A stretch of DNA of 52,658 bases from Neolentinus lepideus HHB14362 ss-1 (GCA_001632425.1 KV425641.1:59180-111837); one strand, 5' to 3'; positions 37,909 to 50,880 are shown, counted from the first letter of the stretch. The notes: generated by a model from the sequence alone, not told the origin. Translations and numbers: made by a program.

Positions 37909-40587
37909 ATGTCTGCTACCCATGTCGACGGCGACAGCGACGACGTCCAACACGCGATGGCCCCCCTATCGTCGGACGACTCCCACCAGAATAATTTCTA
38001 CCAGCCGCCAGCCAGCCCGTCCATCGACCAGCCTCTCCTAACACCGAATACGGATACCTCACGACCTCCGCGCATATCATTGCCAGGCGGTTTCATTTCG
38101 TCGCCTTTGAATCCGAACTCGGGTACGTCGCCGCCAGCATCTCCTTTTGCCCGCTCGCGGCCGGTCTCGAGAGCGGGGAGTATGCTCTTCAGTCGGATAG
38201 CGTCAGAAGATTCGCAGGCGTTGACGGGAGGGAATAGAGGATCAATGCTGCTCTACCGGCTTGTCTCGGATGACGACAACGCGGCGCTGCTACCTCCCAG
38301 GAGCCTGCAAGGTAATAATCGGGACTCAGTCATCTCTAGCTCTGGCGACTCCGAGTACTCCATGAGCACTGACTCCAAGTACCCATCCGGAATCTCCGTG
38401 GCGCACTCGAGAGGCCTCGTGGCGTATGCGTACGATCCTGCTGTGGACGATCTCGAGGGCGATCTCGAAGATGAGAAACCGACACGCTCGTGTTGTGGAT
38501 GGAGAGGAGTTATGAACATTGGTCTGCTCGTCATTCTTGTCCTTGCCTTACTTTGTCTATTCGTCGGCTACCCTGTCCTCACCTACTTCCGCGATCACTA
38601 CAAGAACATCGCCGTCGCCGATAACACGCGTGTGAACGGCACCGGCCAAGTTCCTGTTCTGTGAGTGCTTCTCAAATTCGATTTTATCAGCACTTATCTT
38701 CCTAGCTTCCAAATGCCTGAGCTCGTCGACCCTGACACGCCTGATGACGCCAAGACCCGCAAGGGCTTTGATGGTTACGACTACGAGCTCGTATTCTCTG
38801 ACGAGTTTAACACCGATGGGCGTACCTTCTATCCCGGCGACGACCCCTTCTGGGAAGCAGTCAACATCTGGTACGGCTCCACCATGGACCAGGAGTGGTA
38901 CGACCCCGACCAGATCACCACTACTGGCGGGCACCTCCGCATCCTCATGGAGCAGGTTGAAACGAATGGGTTACCGTACAGGAGTGGGATGTTACAGAGC
39001 TGGAATAAGTTCTGCTTCACGCATGGATATTTGGAGGTGAGCCTGACGCTGCCGGGGCCGGATTCGAACACACAAGGCTATGTGAGTGGCGCTCTTGCTG
39101 AGACATCTGGCTGGCAGTGCTGAAGGGGCGTAGTGGCCTGGTGCGTGGACGATGGGTAACCTGGGGAGGCCTGGATACATGGCGACGACGGACGGAACGT
39201 GGCCTTACTCGTGAGTGACGCCCTTTTGTACTATTCTGATATATCGCAAATTCTGTATATAGCTACGATTCTTGTGACGTCGGTACCTTCCCCAATCAGA
39301 CGTACAAGGACGGCTCGGGCCCTGCTGCGGCTCTCCACTCGGACCAGTCACGATCTAAATATAACTACGAGCTTTCGTGGCTGCCGGGCCAGCGTCTCTC
39401 GTGCGTGACCACTTCGAACTAACAGCGGCTTCAACTGAGCTTCCATTCAGTTCATGTACATGTCCTGGCGAGGACCATCCTGGACCGTCAGTCTCGAAAG
39501 GTCGCGGCGCACCTGAGATCGATATCCTAGAAGCGGAGAAGGACAAACTGACCAACGTTGGTCAGGTTGTGTCCCAGTCTGCCCAGTTTGCACCATTCAC
39601 GCATGATTACTTGTACCAAAACGATACCACGGATGAATGGTGGATTAATGATACATCCATAACGAGGCCTAACACTTACAGGTATGTGATCGACGGTGTT
39701 CTGTGAGAGATCTGATTCCCGAGTCGGATGATTTGCAGGGGTTCGCCTGTGTAAGTGGTGTTTTGGTGTTCAGATCGGGATAAGGGGGCTGATAGTTTGA
39801 GTGTAGTCAACAGGCTGTGTCTGCGTTGACGCATCTTCCGGATAACATGTTCCAGGGCTCGGGGCAGGTGTTTACCACACTCGGTGCGTGCATATTCGTT
39901 ATGCAGACGTTGCGGTTCCATGAACTTTGACTGCAGGCTTCGAGTATTGGACAAATCCCAGCAACCCATCCGATGGCTTTATCACTTGGCAAACGGCAGG
40001 TTCTCCGACTGTGCGCATGGGCGCATCTGCTATGGGTCCTGACACGGGGAATAACGGGAGTCAAGTCGGTCAGCGATTGGTACCGGAGGAGCCGATGGTG
40101 CGTCATGGCCCTCCTTTTCTTGACCATCAATTAACCTCGCAACGTAGTCGATCGTGCTTAACTTGGGTATCTCTTGTGAGTCTATTAAAGTTCTATGAAA
40201 CTCGGGTCGTTCATTGCCTTTTGATCAGCGAATTGGCAAACGATCGATTTGACGACGATGGAGTTCCCTGCGGAGATGCTCGTCGATTACGTCCGGGTGT
40301 ACCAGCGCTCGGGCGAGACGAACGTCGGCTGCAGTCCCTCGGACTATCCTACTGAGGACTATATCAGCGCGCACATGGAGGCGTATACCAGTGAGTTAGA
40401 CTATCGTGCTTGTGCCCACGGTATCAGACATTAATTGTGACGTATAGATCCTAACTATACCCACTGGAAAACCATGAGCGATGGTTCAGGGGTCGGGTAT
40501 TCATGGCCGAAGAACTCATTAGTACGTGTTACCCCGTCAGTTTGGTGTTAACACGCTGACCGTAAATCCTAGTATGATGGATGCTAA
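37909..40587 (+). CDS. KRE6/SKN1-type GH16 protein, beta-1,6-glucan synthesis
   Basis: Twelve exons join in phase: 37909-38660, 38706-39081, 39134-39210, 39263-39400, 39451-39681, 39739-39750 (12 nt), 39807-39883, 39937-40097, 40148-40175, 40229-40390, 40448-40521 and 40573-40587. The protein has 700 aa. Residues 1-200 are a disordered Ser/Pro-rich cytosolic part. A type II membrane anchor follows at about 203-225 (IGLLVILVLALLCLFVGYPVL). The lumenal GH16/SKN1 domain has ELVFSDEF, WEAVNIWYGST, a GYWPGAWTMGNLGRPGY block and the catalytic motif APEIDILEAEK with acids at about 470 and 474. It then has VQQAVSALT, SIVLNLGIS and DYVRVYQR, and ends WKTMSDGSGVGYSWPKNSL. Proteins of this family act in the ER/Golgi in assembly of wall beta-1,6-glucan. 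A start at GTG 37888 is not used. Confidence 0.93.
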
Positions 40588-41360
40588 TATTAACTGCGGG
40601 GTTTCTCGGTTCCATTCTGCATTGCTGTCACTTGGACGGTGTCCTCCTTCATTACCCTGGATCTCTCATTCCATCGGACTCTGAATCAATGCACGGGCAT
40701 CGTGTGACTGCTTGCGGACTGATCGATGAGAGTGGCATAGGCATCTGTGTATTTCTATCATACTTAATCGCTCTTAGTCGTTTTTTAGATACTTTCGTTT
40801 CACCTACCCTTTCATTTGCAGAATCGGTATCGGTATGCATTGATATTGGTGGCAGCTTGGTTTAAGTTCTAATATCAAGGCAAAATGCGCATCCGGTGAT
40901 TCATGAAGTTTGACAGGGTGTCTGCGATTTTCTATCGTTCTCATGTTGGTAGGCTTGTGACCACCCTCGCGTAGCACGATTGGGGCAGAATCAGCGACTG
41001 CGCTGGAGAGGACGGTCACTAGCCTGTCATGTTGGCTGCAGCTCTGCCGTTTCTTGCGACTCATTCGCGTATCGACAGGGACGTCATTATTGCTGTCCCT
41101 TTTCTTTTCGCCGTCATGTATGAGTGCTTGGGTGCGAGCAAGTCAATGCGGGAGGCAACTTCGCTGAGCAGCATACTGATCCTTCTCGAAGTTTGTTCTG
41201 TGTGGAGTATGCGTAAGAGCTGTATGAACCCAGATATACATTAGCGCTCTTTTCATTGAGCCAGTTGATTTACAAGTATCATCATCAACATCGTCATGCA
41301 ATCATTACAACATAATCACTCGGAATCGTAACGACGCACGCTCGGACCAGCTGAACATGC
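40588..41360. other. 3' spacer between convergent GH16 and disordered-protein genes
   Basis: Two convergent genes end here. No further gene is supported. Confidence 0.4.
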
Positions 41361-43978
41361 TCAAGCTCGTGAAGTGTTATTTCTGCGCAGCAACCTCCTT
41401 CTCGATGATGTCTCTGACCTCCTGCTCTCCCCATCGGCTTCAGCCTTTTCGGTATGAGCGTCTTCGGGTTTCTCAGGCTCCTCTGTCTTGCGTGACCGCT
41501 CTCGTGCTCCCCAGTTAACGTCAAATAGCCGGTTAAAGAACAGCCTCCTGCGTTGGTCCGTCCTGTCAGCATCGGAAACGGCCGGAGCCGCTGTGGCTGC
41601 TCGAGAGGCGTTGGTTGTGGGTGTCCGTGATGCGTTTGTCGAGGAGGCAGAGCGCTGGAAGAATCTCCGCCTCAACGACGAAGTGCTGGATGGGTTTATC
41701 GTCTTATCGTTGTCGTAAGGGACATGCTAGGCACGATACAGCATCAGTATTCCGGGGCAGCAAAGAAGCGCGAGAGCACCACTCACAATAACTCGTACTT
41801 TCTGCCCCGGACTCGCAAGGACATAGTACGTGCTCGCCGAACTGACGCTGCTCGTCCGGCTCCTCATACTAGTGGGTACGTCGACGACACTCCACGGTTC
41901 CGACGTGTGATTGCTGTGTCGACTGACAGAACCCGACCTCGCTCTGCTGTTCATCCCCCTCGTCTGGGGCTCCGCCGCATGATCAGCCAGTTGACTAATG
42001 TGCGGACCGTCATCGGGTTGAGGAGGCCCAAAGGAGGGCGAAGGTGCCGGCACCTGCGCAGATGCTGCAGGGGCAGGCTGCTCCGCCACGGGACCAGACC
42101 GTGGGACAGCCATCGGGTTGGGATACCGCGACAGCGAGTGCGACCGCGCCGCAGCGCCAAAGTCGCGGATAAAGACCGCACCGCCTCCGTCGACGCTTGG
42201 ATTGGCCATGGCGAGTTTACCGCGCTCCCTGTGGTTGCTACGAGGAACTGTGTGGTACTGATTTTGATACGCGGGATTCGACACTGGCCCGGACGGCTGA
42301 GCGTAAGCAACAGATCCCTGAGGAGTCGCACGGTTAGGATCACGATAGTATTGGCCTTGGGGAGGGTGAGATGCTGAGGCGCTGATAGCCCTGGGGTAGT
42401 TCTGCTGAGTCGTTCGAGAGTGCTGACTCTGATAATGAGACCCCGAAGTCCCAGGAACCCCGTCCCGCTGTGAAGCATGACTTGGCAGAACCGGAACAGG
42501 CTCGGGCACCTCACGAGGTTGACCCAGTGACTGAGACCGGGATACAGCTGAACCGTGGCGCGATCCTGGCACTGATGCCTGTGGAGCTCCGATGTATTGA
42601 GAACCATTGTATTGAGATGCAGGGACTATAGCGGGTGGAGAGTATCTTGGAACATGGTGCGGAGAAGGGGCGTATACAATCGCAGGGCGGTGGGAGGCAT
42701 GATTGTGCTCTGAGTGGATGGAGTGAATGGATGGCGGGCGGTGCTCGCTTGGGGCTTCTGGAGGCGGATCCTGCTGAGATATTCGAGATCGGTGAGATGC
42801 TGCCACTCGATGCTCGCGCGCTGGACGTAAATAGGATTACTCTTCTACTCAGTCAGGCAGTGTACACATTACGTACCCGAATAGCTGGATGGTGGACCAC
42901 CCGCAACAGGTATTTCTCTCGTCTGCGAGTGATGGGAGATATCGCTGCCATTCGAATGGCGGGACGACTGCCTAGAGTGACGAGAAGCTATCTCCGCGGG
43001 TACTTCGTCCATAGCTTGTTGAGAATGGTGACTGACTGCGACGGTAGGAAGATGGATAGCTGATGGCTGAGATCTTGCCAATGGCGGAGGAATAGCCTGT
43101 GCAGCGTGAGTATGCAACGATCTCTGACTTCCGGCGGAAGGTTGGTGCGAGGGTCCAGCAGCTGACATGCGAGATGGAATAGGCTGGGCCGAGGCATCCA
43201 TGAGACTCGTCGAGTTATGACGCGAGGCTCGAGAGGAACCGGACGATTGTCGGGAATGGCGAGAGTGAAGCGACACACCATCATGAGCTGATCCTGAAAG
43301 TTCTTGGGGAATGTCCTCCATAGGAACCTCACGTGTTCGAGACCCTGTGTTAGAAGGCGCTCCGGAGCGATGGGAGGCAGGAGATGTGGTAGAGTGTCGG
43401 CTGGGCGCTTGACCAGTTTGAACGTGAGATCCAAGCAGGCCAGCCCCAGTACTTGAAGCACGAGACGGCGCATGCGATGCTACCTGTGCAGGTCCATTCT
43501 GCGAAAGTGCACTATGATGGCTGCGAGCTTGACTGTGGCGCGATGGGGCGTACTCGAGCGATTCAGTAACCCTCGGACGCGGTGGATCTCGTACTGTGCG
43601 CTCTGATGGCACTCTCTGTGACGCTTGTGAGGGGTGACGAGATGCTGGAGCCGGTCCAGGGACCGGGCTGTGCTGCGCTAGGCTTTCGCTGTACATTTCA
43701 ATGGGTAGGTCGGGTCGACCGTCTTTGTACCTCAGGAACATTCGAGGAGGTACGGATTTTCGTTTGGATTCCTCGCCATCGCCCTCGCCCTCGCCCTCGC
43801 CCTCGTCCAGGAATCCTGACAGCGGTGCTAAGGTGGGTGTGCGTGATGGCGGAACGTGGGGGTCGCTAAAATGAGACAAGGAGTTGGTTGGAGAGTGAGC
43901 AATGACCCAGTCATTGGTGCGATTAAGGGATTCTTTATAAGCTTCTAACTCGGATGGGGTAGTGGCGTATTCTGTCAT
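41361..43978 (-). CDS. 825-aa disordered His/Ser/Pro-rich protein
   Basis: Three exons join in phase: 43978-42877, 42820-41787 and 41702-41361. I recognise no catalytic domain. The N-terminus (MTEYATTPSELEAYKESLNRTNDW) is the only ordered-looking part, followed by an acidic (EG)n run and RMFLRYKDGRPDLPIEMYSE. The body repeats SRHS, SRHSRQSS, SHHS and APSRHS dozens of times. Two copies of a (M/V)(E/D)(D/E)(I/V)P.E(L/I) motif lie inside His/Ser repeats. Near the end is SSASTYYVLASPGQKVRVI, followed in exon 3 by NPSSTSSLRRRFFQR and an Arg/Glu-rich tail. It is probably a cytoplasmic or nuclear protein with many phosphorylation sites. A decayed copy of the last exon lies 2 kb upstream of its start, in opposite orientation. 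Confidence 0.75.
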
Positions 43979-45969
43979 AGCCAGCTAGATCAGGGGAAAC
44001 AGTGGAGAGGGGAAAGGCACTCAACGCGGGGAGCATGAAGCTTAAGTCCCTGCGATATGGGAACCGGGCCCATTCTAATAATGATATCCTGGTCGTCACT
44101 GGACCTAGGTCTGAGCATCTCCGAATCGCTGCTTTCAAAGATCCAGAAGACCATCTCAGGGCATGCTCGGCGACATAACTGGAAGTGCGGAAACGTGTTG
44201 GCCTCGAGGCGCATTCCAATTACGGTTCAATCGCCTGCGCCATTTATTTCGTTCCACTTCCTGCGTGGCGCTCAACACCGCTTGTTCTCGTCCTCTTCGT
44301 CTTCCCGAGCTCGTCGGCTCTTCAAAGATAATCGAGAGCAGGTCAACAGACATACGACCCTTCCCATTGTTCTCCAAGTTCCGATGATCTGTCACACGCA
44401 GCACGCCGTGAACACGCCACTCTCTCCTGCTTGATGTCCATGGCTACTAGATCGCCGTATATACTCTGATTCATTGAAGCATCAGGGTTTTTTGGCCCTA
44501 TTGACCCACATCGGTACACCGGCTCTCACAAATTATTACGTTCCTCACCCATGCCGCGTCTCAGCTGCAATGACATCTCACTCGGTGCATTTTACTGCCA
44601 ACATTACACACTGCATCGTGGTCTCCCAATGCAGCTTTACCCAGAACGCCGAACTTGTTTGCGGGAAGTTTATCATCGCGACCTTCGCTGAATAGCTCTC
44701 CTCCGTCCATATTGCTCGGTAACTTACAGGACATGACTTCCGTGCCATCTCGTTGGAAACGATACCTTTCGAGGCGCCGGCCTCCTCTGCGCCGGCCGGC
44801 ATGCATTCAGCGACTCGGTCGAAGCAATCAACTTTGCGACTTATCTGAAATTGGCCCCGCGTACTTTGAGCTAGGTTGTCGCCTGATTGTTACTCCCATG
44901 GTGTCATCATCGTGAATCTATGCAGGATCCTCTTCGTCATATCGAAGATCGTTCATTTGCCTGTACTTACAACAGCCGACGTACGACATTCAGTGCTGCG
45001 TAACAGGGATAAACTACGCAACTTCCTCGGCACCACCGATGATAATTGCATCCCGAGGGTTCATTAACACCTCATAATGTGCTTACCCGAAAAGAATCTG
45101 AGTGTCAGGATCACCTCTCCTTACCTTCGGCTGTCTGACACGCTGAGTTACCGCTACAAGCCCTGCGCAATAAACCTACCGCGAAGCCGATAGAATCTAT
45201 CGCAGGGGATCGTCGCAGGTATGATACGAACTCGATGTCGCTTTGACTTGTCATTTGATGACCTAGATGTTGTCTACACGTTGCAAACTAATGACGACGA
45301 TAAGAACAGTTCGGCTTTAGTAAATCCCGCAAGAAACAAGACCGTTATGCACTAACGAAGAGGATCCGTATTCCGAAGGCGCAGGAATCTTGGGGTGCGG
45401 CAATGGACATCGTCTCTCTGTCTCAAGATCTCAAGCTTAAATTATAGGTACGGGATGCTTCCAAAATTTCGCGCTAGCCGGCGTCTATGTCCTCTTCACC
45501 TCTGCTGCGTAAGCTCGCCTTACTCCCTGCCTTGTCGTTTATCAGGCATCTGGACATGAGATGATGGGATCCACGTTCGCAGGAAGACGTGTTGATGTCG
45601 GGTGTGTGCCGCTCATCTTCGCTGATGGATGTGACATCGGTCGTCTTGTTGGTCATTTCTGGGGCAGGGTTCCTGAAGTGAAAAGGTCTCCGGTACGTGA
45701 GCCTATTTCAGATACTCATCTAGGGTGGGTCATGCGTCCATATTTGCACCCTACTTGATCTATCCCACACTACAATCACCGTTACACGACCGCACATCGT
45801 CCTCTACGATCAGCGAGCGCTCCATTCTGACCACAACCCCAGTTCTCTCCCACTCCGCCCAGGCACACTTGATCCTGCACTCGAAAGGCATCAAAAAGCT
45901 TCCATTTTACGTTCGACTATCGGATACGCGTCCGGAATACAGCAAAGGATGAAGACTACGTTGCCGTTG
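43979..45969. other. 2-kb stretch without a convincing gene
   Basis: It contains the upstream region of the 825-aa gene and then short, unrelated frames on both strands. None shows a family signature or a consistent splice pattern. Confidence 0.35.
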
Positions 45970-46190
45970 CTCTATGTCTTCGACAAACCCTTCACGGGCA
46001 TCCGCAACTAGCCCCTCCCAGGCAGCGACGGTGGCGCCCGGAGCGCCGGTAGGACTGACCAACGCAGGAGGCCGTTCTGCAACTAGCTATTTGAACCGGC
46101 GACAAATCGGTCATACCGAGGGATATGGAAATCCGGACGACCATAGCAGGGAAATCCTGAAGTCCTGCGGAGACCTATGTTTACATTTGG
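45970..46190 (+). pseudogene. decayed copy of the last exon of the 825-aa protein gene
   Basis: The plus frame reads SSTNPSRASATSPSQAA and then LTNAGGRSATSYLNR, against SSTNASRTPTTNASRAA and RTDQRRRLFFNRLF in exon 3 of 41361-43978. At DNA level, TCGACAAAC.C.TCACGG, GACTGACCAACGCAGGAGGC.GTTCT and a CTATTTGA box are shared in the same order. It lacks the other exons, is frame-shifted relative to its source, and lies in inverted orientation to it. Confidence 0.6.
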
Positions 46191-46855
46191 GATGTTCATG
46201 TAGATAGCGATTCACCAATTTTTTGTGCCCAGTTGGCACGTAACAATACTGTATCGCAACGGACTATACAGTGGACCCACAAATGCCCACAGCGCCGCAT
46301 TTTTATTAATCCAACATCTCTATCGATTTTGGTCGTCTGAGGGTGATAACGAGGATCAGTAAAGTGTTTAATTATCAAAGGTTGATATATATTCTTGGAG
46401 CTCCGGCGTAACATCATTTAATTTATAACTGCAACGGTGCTGATCTGGACACGGTCACGATCCCCATGCTTATCACACTCGTCGAGGCAGACAAATCGAT
46501 GCGAGACCATTGATAACACATACCTACAAATTATCGGAAATTGCTTAGGCATACTGGGCGTTCGGATGGTGTGGGATGGAGATTGCGAGTGCTGCGTATG
46601 GATGGACATGTGATGATAACACGGGAGCTTCTTGTGTCGATGCCTTCGATGGAAAGTGGGAACACGCGATCCGCGCGGATAAGTTCCCGGGACCCATAAG
46701 CACCCCTCGATCCGCACCAAACATCTGATCATTTGTCTGGTTCATCAGCCGGAACGCATCCTACCGACCCGAGTTTAATCAATGACGTCACTCTGGTATA
46801 CCCCGGAAAATAAAATACATGCACGTAAAGTGGCATCCTATCCAGCTCGGCCACG
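46191..46855. other. spacer without a supported gene
   Basis: Open frames are short and without signature. The right end is the 3' flank of the small minus-strand gene. Confidence 0.3.
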
Positions 46856-47360
46856 TCATTGTTCGTCTTGATATGGGGGATTGGGGATGATGAGCGACGT
46901 TACTGAGGCGTAGACGGTGAGGCCTGAGAGCGAGACGAGTGTTAGCGAGAGGGCATCGCGGGCTACGATTTCGTGCTTTGGGGAGGAGAGCAGCCCCTCT
47001 TGGCCATAGTCGGAGATGAGAGTAGGTAATCGTAAGGTTAGAGTGGACGCATGATCCGAGATGATTCCCCGATAGACGACTGGCGTACGGCAGTGCTGTA
47101 AATAGAGGACGGACCTAAATCATCCTCTGCAAAACTGTAGGGCGGGATGATAAGAGGTTGGTGTTTTCCCCGCGTGGGTGGAGGGTGGATAAGAAGAATG
47201 AGAGAAGCTTGGAGTTTGGAAACGGACTGGGCTCCGGCGGACAGTGTGCGGCGCCTATTGTATCCGTTGCGGGTGTCGCTACATTACAAGGGTGGCTCTG
47301 TCCTGTTGTTGGAGTTTGGTGCGTACTTGAAGTTCGGTAGACGCATGGAATCTCAGCCAT
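46856..47360 (-). CDS. small three-exon protein with one C-terminal membrane segment
   Basis: I do not recognise it. Three coding pieces can be joined in phase: about 47360-47288 from ATG, 47226-47136 and 47096-46856 to TGA, with introns of about 61 and 40 bp (GTAATG..CCCAG and GTTTTG..TTACAG). The product is about 134 aa: a Ser/Thr/Pro-rich N-half, a basic middle (HTAVRQSSIGESSRIMRP), then SPKHEIVARDALSLTLVSLS, running into a hydrophobic stretch to SLIIPNPPYQDEQ. That stretch could be one membrane helix. No single open frame covers the whole gene; support comes from the matching phases. Exon ends may be off by one base. Confidence 0.45.
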
Positions 47361-48265
47361 GTTGTCAATGTAATGAGGTTGACGGAGTGGAAAGAGGTTC
47401 AGGCATAAGTACGAGCTCGGAGGTGATTGAAAATCTTACTCACGCTAGCTGGTACGTTGGTTCCACAGCTTCTTGTGCTCGGCGTCTTTGCACTTAAGTA
47501 GGGCGGCACTACTGGAAGCCCATGTCCGGATCATACTATGCTGGACAAGGCTCTGTGACAACAATTAGTATCATGCCAAGTACAACAAAGACACCTTGGT
47601 TTCGGGCACGATTCCGTCACCATCGCTATTCAATCTTTCGTTCAGCCGCCCATAATTTCGACACAATCGAGCGGACCAGATCCGTTCCGCTGGTGAGGCG
47701 AGCCTCTAACACGATGGGACGCAGCACAGTGTATGGGCGACAGGCAAGATCGTCGTCTCGTCTCGAGCAGCCCTCACTAATAAGCTGTGCTGCGGCCTTG
47801 AGTGGACCGTTTATGGAAAAGCTTGCAAATTGATTGGAAGCTGAGGTCGCATGTTCAGGCTCTGCGCACCTATGGACCTATGTACGAGCCGGAGAGCTTT
47901 GACGTCGCATGCCAACACCGCTTGACGGAGGTGCAGTCTCGCTGTTCGGACATTGGCGTGGTCGGCGCTACGAGTGGGTTCCATTCTGGCAGTACAAGGG
48001 CCCTGTTCTATTCTGGATGAGTGATCGAGGTTTTTCGTCACCTTTGATTGCGTGTGGATAATGGGGAGTTTGTTTGGGTAGATATAGCTCTAGCATATGG
48101 GGAATGAGCCGCAAGCCCCTCGCCATGGTTTAGACATGGATCCTTTCTTTCGTGCCGCGCAGAAACAATTGAACGTTATATAATTCACTGCAACTCACCG
48201 CAATCGATTAGTATTCTGGCTAACGATAGCCTAGTGAAAGATCCGCTGCGAGATCCCGCGCCGCA
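47361..48265. other. spacer without a supported gene
   Basis: Only short unsupported frames are present on both strands. Confidence 0.3.
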
Positions 48266-48493
48266 GTGTCCCTTGCTCTTGATATGGCGTCCATTTGCGA
48301 AACACTCGAGAAAAATGACAAGATCCGTTTCATTGCCTATCCCGCAGGCCACGGCTTCCAGATGCTAACGACATTATATCCCACACGGGTACAAATCGAG
48401 GCATTCTTCGGCCCTCGAGCAGTGGCTGCCCGGACGAAAGCAGCGTTCCGCAGGCCGAATTACAATGTTGAAAGTGAGTCTCCGAGTGCCTGA
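48266..48493 (+). pseudogene. possible C-terminal remnant of an alpha/beta-hydrolase-like gene
   Basis: The frame reads ASICETLEKNDKIRFIAYPA, then GHGFQMLTTLYPTRVQIE. A YPxGHGF pattern is where dienelactone-hydrolase-like proteins carry the catalytic His. There is no upstream part with a nucleophile motif, and the frame stops soon after. It could be a relic or chance. I give it low weight. Confidence 0.25.
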
Positions 48494-48715
48494 TCAACGT
48501 ACCGGTCGAGGAGAGCGCTGCCGAGAGTTGCGGAAGGAACGAAGAAAGGGGATGGGGCGAGCGGGGCAATGACATGAACGTAGGCACGTGATCGGAGGTT
48601 AGTAGATGGGAATCAAAACAGCCTAAAACAGCTCCAACAGCGACTCTCTTCAATCTCAACCACCACTACAGTGCTCCACTTGTACACTAGCGATAATACT
48701 CCAAGATATTCACAA

Positions 48716-50390
48716 ATGTCCTCTACAGTCACAGAGCACCAGCAACGTGAGTCCACTCTGATATCTTGTCTGCAACGACCATTGACAGGCGCTGAAAGCA
48801 TCAGCTCTTGCCACATCCACTTCCCGACACAACTCACCTCCGTCAGAACTCCGCCGCGTCACATCCAGCGGCAATATTGCACCTGCTCGCGACCTTAGTC
48901 GCGAGCACCGACTCTCATCGCGCCAGTCGCAGCTCTTGCAGACCGCTCCTCGGCTCGGATCTCGCTCGCCCGCTTCTATTCCCTCTTCACCTACTTCCGT
49001 GTAAGTGCCTGTCTTTATTTCTCTTTTATCGGACGTTGTGGTCGTGGGACGGTGGAATTTGTGTGGAATGCAAGGCATGTCGTTGCCGGATTGGCCGGTG
49101 AGGTCGGACGCTCTTGATCAGTCTCGCCCATCCTTGTTGATCGAGGGAATGTTGGATGTTGTGCGGGCTATTTTTGGATACGTTTTGCAATAATGGTGTG
49201 GTTTATGGTGTGTGGGTGGCCTTATCAGCGCAGGTGAGGCACCCAGCAAGGTCGGATCATGCTTCTATGAGCGAGTACACTGTGGTCGTCGCCCTATCCA
49301 GTCAATCTCTACTTGTCAGTCAATTGACCTCTAATCATATCCCCGTTACAGCCACTCGTCCTCCTCAGCGATATTCGAGCGCGACATCGAACCCCTCACG
49401 CCCTCCCAGCCCACGCACACCTCGAATCCTCACCTGATCCCCCGTTCCAAGGGGACCGAAGCGATCGAGCAGTCTGTCCCGTCCGTGCTCGACAGCGCTG
49501 CCGCCGTCCTTGCGTCGACTTCGCCTGAGGAAGAGGACTTTGTTTCGGTCGTTGCGCCCGCGCAGGACCCTATCCATACGAGCGGCTTTACGAGCCCGAT
49601 CGGGTCGAGCAGGAGCAGGAGCCCTAGCCCGGGCGCACACGCCCAGAGAACGAGCTTGCTGCTGAACCTCCCGAGTCCACCGTCTGGATCGACCAAGCTG
49701 CCAACCGGAACTGGTATAGGGACGTCGAGTGCTGCTACGACCAGCCCGAGCTCGCCCGCCCGCCCGACTGTCTTGACACAGCAGCAGCAGCAACAACAAC
49801 AGAACTCGCTCGACACAAGCCAACCGCTATCAACGCCAACCTCTGCGTACTTCTCGACAGCGTCGATCTCAAGCGCGGGGTCGTCGCCCACGACAACGAC
49901 ACTTGAGCACCCGTCGGACCTCCACACGCCCACCCATTCTTCTCCTGGTCCAGTGTCCCCTTCGGACACGTATGGTTCGCTGGCGTCGACGAGCGCGAGT
50001 CCGCTGATGAGCGCGGGGGTGTCGCACCCTCCGTCGCCGAAAACGAATGCGGCGAAGCGGCTGAGCTTTATGAGCTACGCGGACCTGCTCTCCTCCACCC
50101 CTGCCTCCACACTCCCTTTGTCTTCGCTCACCTCTTCTGCGCTGGTATCGGACCCGCCGCCGCATATTCCGAGCGTCACGGGGCTCGCGCACCCTAATTT
50201 TTCGCACTCGCATACGGCGTCTGCGGCGTCGTCGGTGCACAGAGGCGTGGTGGGTGAGTTCGCGAGGATGAAAGAGGGCCCACTAGATCCGATTTTGTTG
50301 GAGGATGATGGGGGCGAGTGGGAGAGAGAGGGACTTGGGAAGGGGCTGGAGGAGAGGTTAGAGGCGCTGATGATTGGCGGGAGGGCGTAG
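48716..50390 (+). CDS. conserved fungal serine-rich protein
   Basis: Three exons join in phase: 48716-48746, 48799-49000 and 49352-50390, giving 423 aa. The second intron is 351 bp, long for this genome. Most of the protein is disordered and rich in Ser, Pro and Thr, with phosphorylation-prone motifs (SRSRSPSPG, SPPSPK) and a Gln run (QQQQQQQQ near residue 215). Two blocks look conserved: AAKRLSFMSYADLLSSTPAS and, at the C-terminus, GGEWEREGLGKGLEERLEAL. I recall similar blocks in proteins annotated as conserved serine-rich proteins in filamentous fungi, of unknown function; this is from memory and not checked. No signal peptide or membrane segment. Confidence 0.75.
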
Positions 50391-50845
50391 GAGAGGAAGA
50401 TATGGAAGTGAGTCGTGATGGTGAGGTTGTACGCTGAACGAGTCATAGCACAGCATAGGGAACGAGGCGTCAGGTATGAGAGACGCAACGGAGATGGTGC
50501 GGGATGGAGGGGGGAGAGTTGTAAGTTATACAGGAAGACAAACACAAAGATCCGCGCGCAATGCAATCGGAACCGGTACAAGATGACCATGACGACCTCA
50601 CGACCCTCCACCCATGCGTTTTCCTTCGGCAAACATTACTCTACAGTCGGCTTTAATCCTCGGTTCGGTTTGGTGTTTTATTACGACTGCGATTTGGGGT
50701 TGCGGAATCGGTAGGCTACGATTATGATTACGGGCTAGGTTAACTGTGTTCGGCTTATTACTCACGTACTTACTGATCGTCGATGTTGTGTATATGTTAT
50801 GTGAATTTATTGTATAGGCACTTGAGGACGGATAATTCTATTCAG

Positions 50846-50880
50846 CAACCCGGGGTGCTAGTATCAACCCGGGTTGCTCC
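50846..50880. repeat. hairpin-forming inverted repeat AGCAACCC...GGGTTGCT
   Basis: AGCAACCCGG and CCCGGGTTGCT face each other across a 14-16 bp spacer. A third related word (AGCAACTGGGATTGCT) follows 45 bp later. Confidence 0.6.

Noticed and set aside
41724..43063. Plus-strand frames of 217 and 142 codons opposite the 825-aa gene
   Set aside because: The repetitive Ser/His codons of the minus-strand gene keep other frames open; phase-matched introns support only the minus strand.
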